Origin: Streptomyces iranensis
GTDB lineage: Bacteria > Actinomycetota > Actinomycetes > Streptomycetales > Streptomycetaceae
Assembly (NCBI RefSeq): GCF_017874715.1
Contig: NZ_JAGGLR010000020.1
Coordinates: 1 to 64,000, forward strand
DNA: 64,000 nt
Direction of reading: 5' to 3'
Shown: piece by piece, positions 1 through 12,700 of the stretch
Position numbering within the stretch: the first letter of the stretch is position 1
Layout: every line of letters begins with the position of its first letter
The notes under the pieces: model-generated
Database searches by the model: none
What the model was told of the DNA's origin: nothing
The model's input: the letters and a program-made list of their open reading frames with translations, nothing else
Translations under genes and position numbers: made by a program

Positions 1-3000
1 GCCTGCATCAAACGACCGCGCGCCGCAACCAACGTGCAGGCATCCTCCAACGAGAACACCCCCGCCACATACGCGGCGGCGATCTCACCGATGGAATGAC
101 CGATCACCACATCCGGAATCACACCCCAGTGCTCCAGCAACCGGAACAACGCCACCTCAACCGCGAACAGCGCAGGCTGAGTGAACACCGTCCGATCCAG
201 CAGCTCGGCATCCGCACTCCCCTCCGCCGCGAACACCACCTCCCGCAACGGACGATCCAGCACCACATCCAGATGCGCGCACACCTCGTCCAGGGCGCGG
301 GCGAACACCGGGAAGGCGTCGTACAACTCCCGCCCCATGCCCAGCCGCTGCGCACCCTGGCCCGAGAACAGGAACGCCGTCAGGCCCGATGGCGTCGCGA
401 CGCCCCGCACCACTCCCGGGCCCAGGTCACCGGTCGCGACGGCCTCGACGCCACGCAGCAGTTCCGTTCGGTTCGCACCCGAGATCACCGCGCGGTGCTC
501 GTGCACCGAGCGCGAGGCCACCAGCGAGTAGCCCACATCCAGCGCGCCCAGCTCGACACGCTCCAGCAGATACGACCGCAGCCGCTCGGCCTGCGCACGC
601 AGAGCCTCCGCACTCCGGGCGGAAAGCGCCCAGGGCACGATGCCCTGATCGTCGGCCGGGGCCGCCGGGGCGGGCTCCGCCTCGTCCGCTGCCGGGGCCT
701 GCTCGATGATGGTATGCGCGTTGGTCCCGCTGACGCCGAAGGCGGAGATACCCGCCCGGCGCGGATGCCCGGTCTCGGGCCACTCCGTCGCCTCCGTCAG
801 CAGCCGCACCTCACCCGCCGACCAGTCCACCTCATGCGACGGCTCGTCAACATGCAGCGTCCGCGGCAGCACCCCGTGCCGCATCGCCATCACCATCTTG
901 ATGATTCCGCCGACACCGGCGGCGGCCTGCGTATGGCCGATGTTCGACTTGAGCGCGCCCAGCCAGAGCGGACGGCCCTCCGGCCGCTCCTGGCCGTACG
1001 TGGCCAGCAGCGCCTGCGCCTCGATCGGGTCGCCAAGCGTGGTACCCGTACCGTGTGCCTCCACCACGTCCACCTCGGTGGCCGGTACTCCGGCGTTGGC
1101 GAGGGCCTGGCGGATGACCCGCTGCTGGGAGGGGCCGTTGGGCGCCGTCAGACCGTTGGACGCACCGTCCTGGTTGACCGCCGAGCCCCGCACGATCGCC
1201 AGCACCTCGTGACCGTTGCGCCGAGCGTCGGACAGCCGCTCCACCAGGAGCATGCCCACGCCCTCGGACCAGCCCGTGCCGTCCGCCGCGTCCGCGAACG
1301 GCTTGCACCGGCCGTCGGGGGCAAGACCGCGCTGACGGCTGAACTCCACGAACGCGCCGGGTGTGGCCATTACCGTCACACCACCGGCGAGCGCCATCTC
1401 GCACTCGCCCTGGCGCAGCGCCTGCGCGGCCTGGTGCAGGGCGACCAGCGACGACGAGCACGCCGTGTCCACCGTCAGCGCGGGCCCCTCCAGACCCAGC
1501 GTGTAGGAGATGCGACCGGATACGACCGACGTCGCGTTGCCGGTCAGGATCTGCCCTTCCAGCTCCCCGGCCGCGCCGTCGTGCCCGACTCCGTAGCCCG
1601 AGGTCGCGGCGCCCACGAACACACCGATCTGCCGGCCACGCACGGACATGGGAGCGATACCGGCCCGCTCGAACGCCTCCCAGGACGTCTCCAGCAGCAG
1701 CCGCTGCTGCGGATCCATGGCAAGGGCCTCACGCGGCGAGATCCCGAAGAAGCCCGCGTCGAACTCGCCCGCCTCGTGCAGGAAGCCGCCCTCGCGCGAG
1801 TAGAACGTGCCCAGCCGCTCGGGGTCCGGGTCATACATCCCGTCCACGTCCCACCCGCGGTTGGACGGGAAGTCGGAGATGGCGTCGCCACCGCCGGCCA
1901 CCAGCTGCCACAGCTCCTCGGGGCTTCCGACACCGCCGGGGAAGCGGCAGCTCATCCCGACGATCGCGATCGGGTCACCATCGGCCGGGGCCACCACCGC
2001 CGACGGCGCCGCCACCGCACCCCGCGTCCCCAGCACCTCGGCACGCAGATGGTCGGCCAGCACCGTGGCGCTCGGGTAGTCGAAGACCAGCGTGGCCGGA
2101 AGCACCAGCCCGGTCTCCACGTTCAGCCGGTTACGGAACTCCACCGCCGTGAGCGAGTCAAAACCCAGCTCCTTGAACGCCCGCCCCGGCTCTACGACCT
2201 CCGCACCCGCGAAGCCGAGAACCGCCGCGGCCTGACTCCGCACGAGTTCCAGCAGGGTCCGGTCGATCTCGGCCTCGGTGAGCCCGGCCAGCCGTGCCCG
2301 CAGACCCGTGGACGCATCGCCTGTCCGGGCGAACGAGCCCGCGCTGTCGAGTGCCCTCCGGACCTCGGGCAGATCGCTGATCAACGGGCTCGGGCGCTCC
2401 AAGGTGAACACGGGGGCGAATCGCTCCCAGTCCACATCGGCGACCGTCAGCACACCGTCGTCACCCGCGACCGCTCCCCGCAGCGCGGCAAGGGCCAGCG
2501 TCGGCGGAATGACCGCCAGGCCACGGCGGACGAGCTCTGCTTCCATCCCTTCCGCGGTCGCCATGCCGCCCTCGGCCCAGGGGCCCCAGGCCACGGCCGT
2601 ACCGGCGAGACCCCGGGCACGGCGGTCCTCCACCAGCGCGTCCAGATAGGCGTTGGCCGCACCGTACGCGGCCTGACCACCACTGCCCCACACACCCGCG
2701 ATCGAGGAGAACACCACGAAGGCATCCAGCTCACGGTCGCCCAGCAACGCGTCCAGATGCCCGGCACCGGCCGCCTTCCCGGACACCACCGAGGCGGCGT
2801 CCGCCAGACTCATCCCCGCCAGCTCGGCAGCCTGCTCCACACCCGCCGCATGGAAGACCGCCCTCAGCGGAAGCTCCTCCGGGACGGCGTCCAGCACCGC
2901 GGCCAGGGCGTCCCGATCGGACACGTCGCATGCCGCCACCGTCACCCGTGCGCCCAGCGCTTCGAGCTCTTCACGCAGCTCAGGCGCGCCCGGCGCCTCG

Positions 3001-6000
3001 ATGCCACGACGGCTGGTCAGCACCAGATGCTCAGCACCGTCGCGCACCAGCCAGCGGGCCACCTGACCGCCCAGCGCACCCGTACCACCGGTCACCAGCA
3101 CCGTGCCACGCGCCCGCCACGCCGTCCCGTCGGCAGCCGACCCGGCCGACCGCGTCAGCCGGCGTACGAACACTCCCGAACCGCGCACCGCGACCTGGTC
3201 CTCAGCGCTCCCGCCGGACAGCACACCCACCAACCGGCCCACCGCACGGTCGTCCAGCACCTCGGGCAGATCCACCAGACCACCCCACACCGCCGAGTGC
3301 TCCAACCCCACCACCCGGCCCAGACCCCACACCTGCGACTGCACCACACCAGCCAGGCGGTCCGAACGCCCCACCGACACCGCACCCCGCGAAGCACACC
3401 ACAACAGCGCCTCGACACCCACCTCGACCAACGCCCGCACCAGCGTCAACGTCGAAGCAAAGCCATTGGACAGCGCGGGACGCCCGGGGCAGGGCTCCTC
3501 GTCCAGAGCCAGCAGCGACAACACACCACCCAGATCAGGCGCGTCGGCGACCGTCTTACGCAGCCGCTCCGCCAGCGCCTCGGCGTCCAGGTCCCCCTCG
3601 TCCACCGTCAGCGACACCACACCCGCGCCATGCCGCCCAAGCCCGGAGACCACCCCCGCCACCAACTCATCCCCGGCACACGACGCCGGAACCACCACCA
3701 GCCACGTCCCCGACAACGACCCACCGGCCACATCCCCAACCGGCTTCCACGACACCCGATAACGCCAGCCATCAATCGTGGACTGCTCACGGCTGCTGCG
3801 CCGGTACGCCGACAGCGCGGGCAGCACGGCGCCCAGCGTCGCCTCGTCATCGAAGTCGAGCGTCCTCGCGAGCGATTCGAGATCCTCGCGCTCCACGGCC
3901 TGCCAGAACCACGCATCCACCTCATCGCGGATACCGGCGTCGATTCCGGCCGCGTCGGCGGACTTCTCGATCCAGTAGCGCTGACGCTGGAACGGGTAGG
4001 TCGGCAGATCGATCCTGCTGGTCTCAAGGCCGTTGAACGCCGACTGCCAGTCGACAACGGAGCCGTGCACATGCAGCCGCGCCAGCGCCGTGGTCAGGGC
4101 CACGGCCTCCGGACGGTCCTTGCGCAAAACCGGCACGACCACGGGCGACGGGTCGGACTCGGCACGTGCCGCCAGGCAGTCCTGCGTCATCGCCGCGAGT
4201 ACACCGTCGGGGCCCACTTCGAGGAACGTGGTCACGCCCTGCGCTTCGAGCGCCCGCACGCCATCCGCGAACCGCACCGCCTCACGGACGTGGCGCACCC
4301 AGTACTCCGGCGAGCGCACCTCCGCGTCCGCCACCTTGCCGGTGACGTTGGAGACGAGGTCGATGGAGGGCGAAGCGAACGACAGACGTTCCACGACGCG
4401 CCGGAAGTCGTCGAGCATCGCGTCCATGCGCGGCGAGTGGAAGGCATGGCTCACCCGCAGCCGACGGGTCTTACGGCCCTCCTGCTCCCACTGTCCGGCG
4501 ATCTCCAGCACAGCGGCCTCGTCACCGGCGATGACCACGGAGGTCGGGCCGTTGACGGCGGCGATGCTCACCTCGGCCTCGCGGCCCGCGAGCGAGCCCG
4601 CGATCTCCTCCTCCGACGCCTGCACCGCCACCATCGCGCCACCCTCGGGCAGCGCCTGCATCAGGCGTCCCCGGGCCGCGATCAGTGCGCAGGCGTCCTC
4701 CAACGAGAACACGCCCGCCACGTGCGCGGCCGCGATCTCGCCCACCGAGTGGCCGATCACCACATCCGGGGTGACACCCCAGTGCTCCAGCAGCCGGAAC
4801 AACGCCACCTCGACCGCGAACAGCGCGGGCTGGGTGAACGCCGTCCGGTCCAGCAGCTCGGCATCCGCGCTCCCCTCCGCCGCGAACACCACCTCCCGCA
4901 ACGGACGGTCCAGCACCACATCCAGATGCGCGCACACCTCGTCCAGCGCCTCGGCGAACACCGGGAACGCCGCGTACAACTCCCGCCCCATGCCCGGACG
5001 CTGCGCACCCTGGCCCGAGAAGAGAAACGCGAGCGTGTCCTCGACGCGCGCCACACCCTGGACGACCTGGGCCGTGTTCTCGCCCTGAGCCAGGGCCTCC
5101 AGACCGCGGAGAAGGCCGTCTCGGTCCTCGGCGACCACGGCCGCGCGGTGCTCGAAGACCGAACGGGTGGTGGCCAGGGAAAAGGCCACATCGGTCGGCG
5201 CCGACTCGGGATGGGCACTCACATGGGCGTGGAGCCGGCTCGCCTGGGCGGAGAGCGCCTCCGCGCTCTTTCCGGACACCAGCCACGACAGAACGGCGGG
5301 CTGCCGAGCCTCGCCGCCCTGAGGGGCCGCCGCCTCCTGCTGCCCCTCAGGGTAGGCCGCCGGGGCCTGCTCGATGATGGTGTGGGCGTTGGTCCCGCTC
5401 AGCCCGAACGAGGAGATGCCCGCCCGGCGCGGCTGCCCGGTCTCCGGCCACGCGGTGGCCTCGGTCAGCAGCCGCACCTCACCCGCCGACCAGTCCACCT
5501 GCCGCGATGGCTCATCCACATGCAGGACCTTCGGCAGGGTGCCGTGCCGCATGGCCATCACCATCTTGATGATTCCGGCGACACCCGCGGCGGCCTGGGT
5601 GTGGCCGATGTTCGACTTGATGGCACCCAGCCACAGCGGCTGCCCCTCGGACCGACCCTGACCATAGGTGGCGAGCAGCGCCTGCGCCTCGATCGGGTCG
5701 CCCAGCGTGGTACCCGTGCCGTGGGCCTCGACCGCGTCCACCTCGGCCGCGGACAATCCCGCGCTCTCCAACGCCTGCCGGATCACGCGCTGTTGGGACG
5801 GGCCGTTGGGCGCCGTCAGACCGTTGGACGCACCGTCCTGGTTGACCGCCGAACCTCGGACGATCGCCAGCACCGGGTGGCCGTTCTTCCGCGCGTCCGA
5901 CAGCCGCTCGACCAGCAGCAGACCCACGCCCTCGGACCAGCCCGTGCCGTCCGCGCCCTCCGCGAACGGCTTGCACCGGCCGTCGATCGCCAGCCCGCGC

Positions 6001-6743
6001 TGCCGGCTGAACTCGATGAACGAACCGGGGGACGACATGACCGACACACCACCGGCGAGCGCCAGCTCACACTCGCCCTGGCGCAGCGCCTGGATCGCCA
6101 GATGCAGCGCCACCAGCGACGACGAACAGGCCGTGTCCACCGTGACGGCCGGTCCTTCGAGGCCGAAGGTGTAGGAGATGCGGCCCGACACCACGCTGGC
6201 CGCACTGCCCGTCAGATAGCCCTCGAGTTCACCCCCGACCTCGTAGAGGTGGGTCGCGTAGTCCAGGCCACTCGTGCCGACGAAGACCCCGACCGGCTTG
6301 CTGCGCAGGGAGACGGGATCGATCCCGGTCCGCTCGAACGCCTCCCACGAGGCTTCCAGCAGCAGCCGCTGCTGCGGATCGGTCGCCAGCGCCTCACGCG
6401 GGGACATTCCGAAGAACTGCGGGTCGAACTCGTCGGCGTCGTAGAGGAAGCCGCCCTCACGGGTGTAACTCGTCCCCGAATGGTCCGGGTCCGGGTGGTA
6501 CAGCGACTCGTTGTCCCAGCCGCGGTCGGTCGGGAACTCGGAGATGGCGTCGACGCCATCCGCGACGAGTTGCCAGAGTTGCTCGGGGGTGCGCACACCC
6601 CCGGGGAAACGACAGCTCATCCCGACAATGGCGATGGGCTCTTTCGAGGCCGAGACCAGACGCTGGTTCTGCAGCTTGAGGCGGTCGTTTTCGCGCAGGG
6701 AAGCGCGCAGCGCTTCGACAACTCTTTCGGAGGACGTAGCCAT
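1..6743 (-). CDS. Modular type I polyketide synthase, modules 6 and 7 of those visible (3' part missing)
   Basis: This megasynthase extends a polyketide chain bound to acyl carrier proteins in the cytoplasm. The ATG at 6743 follows a GTGGAG site by six bases, exactly as in the first PKS gene here. Residues 1-33 are a charged docking helix. Module 6 is KS (about 35-460, Cys in TACSSS), AT (about 570-870; GHSVGE and HAFH, the malonyl-CoA signature), KR (VLVTGGTGALGG near 1215) and ACP (LGFDSL near 1526); there is no DH. This KR lacks the LDD motif and carries Trp in GVWGSG eight residues before the catalytic Tyr, the A1-type pattern (L-hydroxyl). The other KRs here are B type. Module 7 starts with a KS near 1593 and an AT near 2124 of the malonyl clade; its last visible part is the GHSIGE region. 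The stop codon lies outside the window, so later domains are unknown. Confidence 0.95.
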   Translation of the reverse strand, partial: MATSSERVVEALRASLRENDRLKLQNQRLVSASKEPIAIVGMSCRFPGGVRTPEQLWQLVADGVDAISEFPTDRGWDNESLYHPDPDHSGTSYTREGGFLYDADEFDPQFFGMSPREALATDPQQRLLLEASWEAFERTGIDPVSLRSKPVGVFVGTSGLDYATHLYEVGGELEGYLTGSAASVVSGRISYTFGLEGPAVTVDTACSSSLVALHLAIQALRQGECELALAGGVSVMSSPGSFIEFSRQRGLAIDGRCKPFAEGADGTGWSEGVGLLLVERLSDARKNGHPVLAIVRGSAVNQDGASNGLTAPNGPSQQRVIRQALESAGLSAAEVDAVEAHGTGTTLGDPIEAQALLATYGQGRSEGQPLWLGAIKSNIGHTQAAAGVAGIIKMVMAMRHGTLPKVLHVDEPSRQVDWSAGEVRLLTEATAWPETGQPRRAGISSFGLSGTNAHTIIEQAPAAYPEGQQEAAAPQGGEARQPAVLSWLVSGKSAEALSAQASRLHAHVSAHPESAPTDVAFSLATTRSVFEHRAAVVAEDRDGLLRGLEALAQGENTAQVVQGVARVEDTLAFLFSGQGAQRPGMGRELYAAFPVFAEALDEVCAHLDVVLDRPLREVVFAAEGSADAELLDRTAFTQPALFAVEVALFRLLEHWGVTPDVVIGHSVGEIAAAHVAGVFSLEDACALIAARGRLMQALPEGGAMVAVQASEEEIAGSLAGREAEVSIAAVNGPTSVVIAGDEAAVLEIAGQWEQEGRKTRRLRVSHAFHSPRMDAMLDDFRRVVERLSFASPSIDLVSNVTGKVADAEVRSPEYWVRHVREAVRFADGVRALEAQGVTTFLEVGPDGVLAAMTQDCLAARAESDPSPVVVPVLRKDRPEAVALTTALARLHVHGSVVDWQSAFNGLETSRIDLPTYPFQRQRYWIEKSADAAGIDAGIRDEVDAWFWQAVEREDLESLARTLDFDDEATLGAVLPALSAYRRSSREQSTIDGWRYRVSWKPVGDVAGGSLSGTWLVVVPASCAGDELVAGVVSGLGRHGAGVVSLTVDEGDLDAEALAERLRKTVADAPDLGGVLSLLALDEEPCPGRPALSNGFASTLTLVRALVEVGVEALLWCASRGAVSVGRSDRLAGVVQSQVWGLGRVVGLEHSAVWGGLVDLPEVLDDRAVGRLVGVLSGGSAEDQVAVRGSGVFVRRLTRSAGSAADGTAWRARGTVLVTGGTGALGGQVARWLVRDGAEHLVLTSRRGIEAPGAPELREELEALGARVTVAACDVSDRDALAAVLDAVPEELPLRAVFHAAGVEQAAELAGMSLADAASVVSGKAAGAGHLDALLGDRELDAFVVFSSIAGVWGSGGQAAYGAANAYLDALVEDRRARGLAGTAVAWGPWAEGGMATAEGMEAELVRRGLAVIPPTLALAALRGAVAGDDGVLTVADVDWERFAPVFTLERPSPLISDLPEVRRALDSAGSFARTGDASTGLRARLAGLTEAEIDRTLLELVRSQAAAVLGFAGAEVVEPGRAFKELGFDSLTAVEFRNRLNVETGLVLPATLVFDYPSATVLADHLRAEVLGTRGAVAAPSAVVAPADGDPIAIVGMSCRFPGGVGSPEELWQLVAGGGDAISDFPSNRGWDVDGMYDPDPERLGTFYSREGGFLHEAGEFDAGFFGISPREALAMDPQQRLLLETSWEAFERAGIAPMSVRGRQIGVFVGAATSGYGVGHDGAAGELEGQILTGNATSVVSGRISYTLGLEGPALTVDTACSSSLVALHQAAQALRQGECEMALAGGVTVMATPGAFVEFSRQRGLAPDGRCKPFADAADGTGWSEGVGMLLVERLSDARRNGHEVLAIVRGSAVNQDGASNGLTAPNGPSQQRVIRQALANAGVPATEVDVVEAHGTGTTLGDPIEAQALLATYGQERPEGRPLWLGALKSNIGHTQAAAGVGGIIKMVMAMRHGVLPRTLHVDEPSHEVDWSAGEVRLLTEATEWPETGHPRRAGISAFGVSGTNAHTIIEQAPAADEAEPAPAAPADDQGIVPWALSARSAEALRAQAERLRSYLLERVELGALDVGYSLVASRSVHEHRAVISGANRTELLRGVEAVATGDLGPGVVRGVATPSGLTAFLFSGQGAQRLGMGRELYDAFPVFARALDEVCAHLDVVLDRPLREVVFAAEGSADAELLDRTVFTQPALFAVEVALFRLLEHWGVIPDVVIGHSIGEIAAAYVAGVFSLEDACTLVAARGRLMQ

Positions 6744-6749
6744 CAGTAG

Positions 6750-6755
6750 CTCCAC
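6750..6755 (-). promoter_or_regulatory. Ribosome binding site of the third PKS gene
   Basis: GTGGAG, then CTACTG, then ATG. The same layout (GTGGAG, six bases ending in CTG, ATG) precedes the first PKS gene at 32551, which supports the ATG rather than the in-frame GTG twelve bases upstream as the start in both genes. Confidence 0.6.
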
Positions 6756-6768
6756 ACTTCCAACAACA

Positions 6769-9700
6769 TCAAAGGTCAGCGCCGCCCAGAGCCCTCTGGA
6801 CGAGGTCATCGACATCCATCGTGTCGACCGCGCTACTCATCTCTTCTTGCGGCGCCGACTCAGAACCGCTCTCCGACAGGTGAGCGAGTTCGAGCAGGGT
6901 GTCCATGAGTCCGGCTTCGCGGAAACGCGCGAGCGGAATGGCGGCCAACGCCTCGCGTATCCGGTCCTCTTCCGGGTTGTTCTGCTCAGCCCCACCGCCT
7001 TGCGGAAACATGCCCGTCTCCAGATGCGCGGCCAGTGCGGTGAGATTCGGGTAGTCGAACGCCAACGTGGTCGGCAGATCCAGGCCGGTGATCGCACCCA
7101 GCCGGTTGCGCAGCTGAACGGCGGTCAGCGAGTCGAAGCCGAGCTCGGTCAACGAGCGATCGTTCTCGATGGCATCCGGGGTCGCGTGCACCAGGACGGC
7201 GGCCACATGCTGACGCACCAGCTTGCGGAGATTACGCTGACGCTTCGCCGAGGGCAGCGCCTCCAGGCTCGCGCGCAGCTCCGACGCCGCCGACTCGGTC
7301 GCCGCCGGGTCAGCGGGCACCGGCGAGGCGGTGGGCCGCTGCGTCTCGGTCAGCTCGGCCAGCAGCGGTGCCGGCCGGTTCCCTCCCAGCTCGGCCGCGA
7401 GGCGCTCCCAGGTGGCATCGGCCACGAGGAGGAAGGTCTCGTCGAGGTCTAGGGCCCGCTGGAGCGCGGAGATCGCCAATTCGGGGTTCATCGGGGCCAT
7501 GCCGCCCCGCCTCATCTGCTCTTCGAGCTCCCCGTCGACCGCCATACCGCTCCCGGCCCAGGCGCCCCAGGCGATGGACGTGGCCGGAAGGCCGTCCGCG
7601 CGCCGCCGCAGCGCCAGCGCGTCGAGGTAGGCGTTCCCCGCCGCGTAGCTGCCCTGACCCGGACCGCCGATGGTGCCCGCCGCCGAGGAGAACAGCACGA
7701 ACGCCGACAGGTCCATTCCGGCGGTCAGCTCATGCAGGTTCCGCGCCGCGTCCACCTTCGGGCGCAACACACCGGCCGCCCGTGACACCGTCAGCGCGTC
7801 GAGGACGCCGTCATCGAGCACACCGGCGGTGTGCACCACGGCGGTCAGCGGGAACTCCCGCGGAAGCCCGTTCAGTACTGCGGCCAGCGCCTCCCGGTCG
7901 GCCGCGTCACACGCCACCACCGTCACCCGGGCGCCGAGCCCCTCCAGCTCCGCCTTCAGCTCGGCGGCACCCTCGGCCTCCATGCCACGACGGCTCGTCA
8001 GCACCAGATGCCCGGCACCCGTACGCGCCAGCCACCGGGCCACATGGCCACCGAGCCCGCCCGTACCACCGGTCACCAGCACCGAACCACTCGCACGCCA
8101 GCCATCGGCGTCCGTGGCCTCCGGCGCCGAGGCCCGCGTGAGCCGCTTGGCGAACACACCCGAGCCACGCACCGCGACCTGGTCCTCGCCGCCCTCCACG
8201 GACAGCAACCCGACCAGCCGCGACACCGCGCGCTCGTCCAGCGTCTCGGGCAGATCGACGAGACCGCCCCAGATCTGCGGGTGCTCCAGGGCCGCGACGC
8301 CGCCGAGCCCCCACACCTGCGCCTGCGCGGCACTCGCCAGCCGGTCGGAACGCCCCACCGACACCGCGCCCCGCGAGGCACACCACAGCCGAACACGCAT
8401 GCCCAGCCCCGCCACGGCCTGCACCAGCCACAACGTCAGTGCGAGTCCGGACGCGACCACCGGCTCCCCGGCGTACGGCTCCTCGTCCAGCGCGAGCAAC
8501 GACAGCACGCGGACATCGGACTCGCCGTCGACCGCGGCGAGCAGTGCCCGAGCCAGCCCGTCGCGGTCCGCGTCGGTGTCAACCGCCACCGGTACGACAC
8601 GGGCACCGGACTTCTCGAGCGCTTGGGAAATCGTCCGGGTGGTCTCGCTGTCCGCGAGCGAGGCGGGCACCGCGAGCAGCCACGTACCGGACAGCGGACC
8701 AGCAGCCACCTCCGGGACGGGCTTCCACGAGACCCGGTAGCGCCAGCCGTCCACCGTGGCCCGCTCGCGCTGCTGACGGCGGTACGAGGACAGCGCGGGC
8801 AGCAACTCGCCCAGCGAACCATCCCCATCGACGTCCAGCGCCTCCGCCAGCGCCTCCAGATCCTCGCGCTCCACCGCGTCCCAGAACCGCGCGTCCACAC
8901 TGTCCACCGCGCCGGAACCGCCCGACGACTCCGCGCGGTCCTCCAGCCAGTAGCGCTGACGCTGGAAGGCGTACGTCGGCAGCTCCACCTTCCGTGCGCC
9001 ACGCCCGGCGAAGACCTGCTCCCAGCCGACCGCGACACCATGGACATGCAGTTCGGCCAGCGCCGCCGTCAGCGCCTGAGCCTCGGGGCGGTCCTTGCGC
9101 AGGACGGGTACCACGGCCGAAGCCGACCCCGCGTCCGCCACCAGGCAGTCCTGCGTCATCGCGGTGAGCACACCGTCCGGGCCCACCTCCAGGAACGAGG
9201 TCACCCCGAGCTTCTCCAGGGCCCGTACCCCGTCCGCGAACCGCACGGCCTCCCGCACATGCCGCACCCAGTAGTCCGCCGAGCAGACATCGTCCGCGCC
9301 CGCCGGCTGACCGGTCAGGTTGGAGACCAGCGCGATGGCCGGCGGGGCGAACGTCAGCCCCTCGACGACCTTGCGGAAATCGTCCAGCATCGCTTCCATG
9401 CGCGGCGAGTGGAACGCGTGGCTGACCCGCAACCGCCGCGTCTTACGCCCCCGCTCCGCCCACTGCCCGGCGATCTCCAGCGCCGCTCCCTCATCACCGG
9501 CGATGACCACGGCCGTCGGACCGTTGACGGCCGCGATGCTCACCTCGGCCTCACGACCGGCCAGCGACGGAGCGATCTCCTCCTCCGACGCCTGCACCGC
9601 CACCATCGCGCCACCCTCCGGCAGCGCCTGCATCAACCGGCCACGCGCCGCGATCAGTGCGCACGCGTCCGCCAGCGAGAACACCCCCGCCACATACGCG

Positions 9701-12700
9701 GCGGTGACCTCGCCCACCGAGTGGCCGATCACCACATCCGGAGTGACGCCCCAGTGCTCCAGCAGCCGGAACAGCGCCACCTCGACGGCGAACAGCGCGG
9801 GCTGGGTGAACGCCGTCCGGTCCAGCAGCTCGGCGTCTTCGCTGCCCTCGGCCGCGAACATGACCTCCCGGAGCGGGCGGTCGAGCTGCCCGTCCAGCTG
9901 AGCGCACACCTCGTCCAACGCCTGGGCGAACACCGGGAACTCCTCGTACAGCTCCCGTCCCATGCCCAGACGCTGCGCACCCTGGCCCGAGAACAAGAAC
10001 GCCCTCGGACCCGACGCGTTCGCGACGCCCTGAATCACTCCCGGGGCGACCTCTCCGGCCGCGACGGCCTCGAGCCCGGCGAGGAGTTCCGCACGGTTCG
10101 CGCCCGACACCACGACACGGTGCTCGAACATCGACCGCGTCGCCACCAGCGAATGGCCGACGTCCAGCGCGCTCAACTCGGCCCGCTCCATGAGGAACGC
10201 CCTGAGCTGTGCCGCCTGGGCCCGCAGCGCGTCCGCGCCACGCCCCGACAGCAGCCATGCGGCCACACCACTGTCACCGTCGGAAACCGGGCTCGTCCCG
10301 GCCTCATCCTCAACCGGCGGGGCCTGCTCGATGATGGTGTGGGCGTTGGTGCCGCTCACGCCGAACGCGGAGACACCGGCCCGGCGCGGATGCCCGGTCT
10401 CGGGCCACTCCGTCGCCTCGGTCAGCAGCCGCACCTCGCCCGCCGACCAGTCCACCTCGTGCGACGGCTCATCCACGTGCAATGTCCGCGGCAACTTCCC
10501 GTGCCGCATCGCCATCACCATCTTGATGATTCCGGCGACACCTGCCGCGGCCTGCGTATGGCCGATGTTCGACTTGAGCGCGCCCAGCAGCAGCGGCTCG
10601 CCATCGGGCCGACCCTGCCCGTAGGTCACCAGCAGCGCCTGCGCCTCGATCGGGTCGCCCAGCGTCGTACCCGTACCGTGCGCCTCCACGACGTCCACGT
10701 CGGCCGCCGACAGACGGGCGCTCGCCAGCGCCTGCCGGATCACCCGCTGCTGCGACGGGCCGTTCGGCGCCGTCAGACCGTTGGACGCACCGTCCTGGTT
10801 GACCGCCGAGCCCCGGACGACCGCCAGCACCTCGTGGCCGTTGCGCCGGGCGTCGGAGAGCCGCTCCAGCAGGAGCATGCCCACGCCCTCGGACCAGCCC
10901 GTGCCGTCCGCGGCGTTCGCGAACGGCTTGCAGCGGCCGTCGGGGGAAAGCCCACGCTGGCGACTGAACTCCACGAACGCACCGGGCGACGACATCACCG
11001 AGACGCCACCGGCGAGCGCCAAGTCGCACTCGCCCTGGCGCAGCGCCTGCGCCGCCAGATGCAGCGCCACCAGCGACGACGAGCACGCCGTGTCCACCGT
11101 CACCGCGGGCCCCTCGAGGCCGAGGGTGTACGAGATACGGCCGGAGGCCACGCTTCCGGCGCTTCCGCTGCCCAGGGACCCCTCGAAGCCCTCGGGGACG
11201 TTCCGCAACCGGGTGCCGTAGTCGTTGTACATCACGCCCACGAACACACCGGACCGGCTGCCCCGCTTGGTCACGGGGTCGATACCGGCCCGCTCGAACG
11301 CCTCCCACGAGGTCTCCAGCAGCAGCCGCTGCTGCGGGTCGGTCGCCAGCGCCTCGCGCGGGCTCATGTCGAAGAAGCCGGGGTCGAATTGGTGGGCGTC
11401 GTAGAGGAACCCGCCGTTCTTGGCGTAGTACGTGCCCTCCCGGTCGGGGTCCGGGTCGTACAGGCGCTCAAGGTCCCATCCACGGTCGGACGGGAACTCG
11501 GACATCGCGTCCGTGCCCGCCATGACCAGGTGCCACAGCTCCTCAGGTGTCCGCACACCCCCCGGGAAGCGGCAGCTCATGCTCACGATCACGATGGGGT
11601 CGCCGTCCACCGCCGCGTCCGACGCGGCCGCCAGCGCCGCGCCCGCCGACGAAGTGGCGCTCTCGCCGCCCAGGATTTCGTCGCGGATGTGGCCGACGAG
11701 TGCCATCGGAGTCGGATAGTCGAAGACCAGCGTGGCGGGCAGCCGCAGACCGGTCTCCGCGGTGAGCCGATTCCTCAGGTCGACGCCCATCAGCGAGTCG
11801 AAGCCGAGCTCCTTGAACGGCCGTCGTGTGTTGACGGTCTCGGGGGTGGCGTGCCCGAGGGCCGCCGCCGTCTGCGTACGGACCAGCTCCAGCAGCATCT
11901 GGTCCTGGGACGTCCGGGGCAGACCCACGAGGCGCCGACGCAGCTCGTCGGGAAGGGTTTCGCTCTGCTCCGAGCGTGCCGTACGGCGCGCCGGCGCGCT
12001 GGGCACGACCTTGCGGAAGACGGCGGGGAGTTCGGCGCCCTGCGCACGCAGCGCCGGGATGTCCAGCCGCACCGGGACCGGCACGATCTCATCCGAGACG
12101 AGAGCCGCGTCGAACAGTTCGAGCCCTTCCTCGGAGGAGAGCGGCACCAGACCCGTACGCGACACCCTGCGCAGGTCCCGTTCGCCGAGGTGTCCGGTCA
12201 TGCCGCTGGCCTCGGCCCACAGACCCCACGCCATCGACACACCCGACAACCCCTGAGCCCGACGCCACGACGCCAGACCATCCAGGAACACATTCGCCGC
12301 CGCATAGTTACTCTGCCCCGCACCACCCAACACACCAGCGGCCGACGAGAACAGCACGAACGCCGACAGGTCCAGCCCGGCAGTGAGCTCATGCAGATTC
12401 CAGGCCGCGTCCACCTTCGCCCGCAACACCGGCTCAACCCGCCCACGCGTCAACGACGTCAACAACCCGTCATCGAGCACACCCGCCGCATGCACCACAC
12501 CGCTCAGGGCGAAGTTGTCCGGCAACCCCGACAGCACCCCGGCCAGAGCCTCACGATCGGCAGCGTCACACGCCTCGATCAACACCTCAGCGCCCGCCGC
12601 CTCCAGCTCAGCCCGCAGCTCCGCAGCGCCCTCAGCCTCCGCACCACGACGGGAGAGCAGCACCAGCTTGTCCACACCGTGCCCGGCCACCAGGTGCCGG

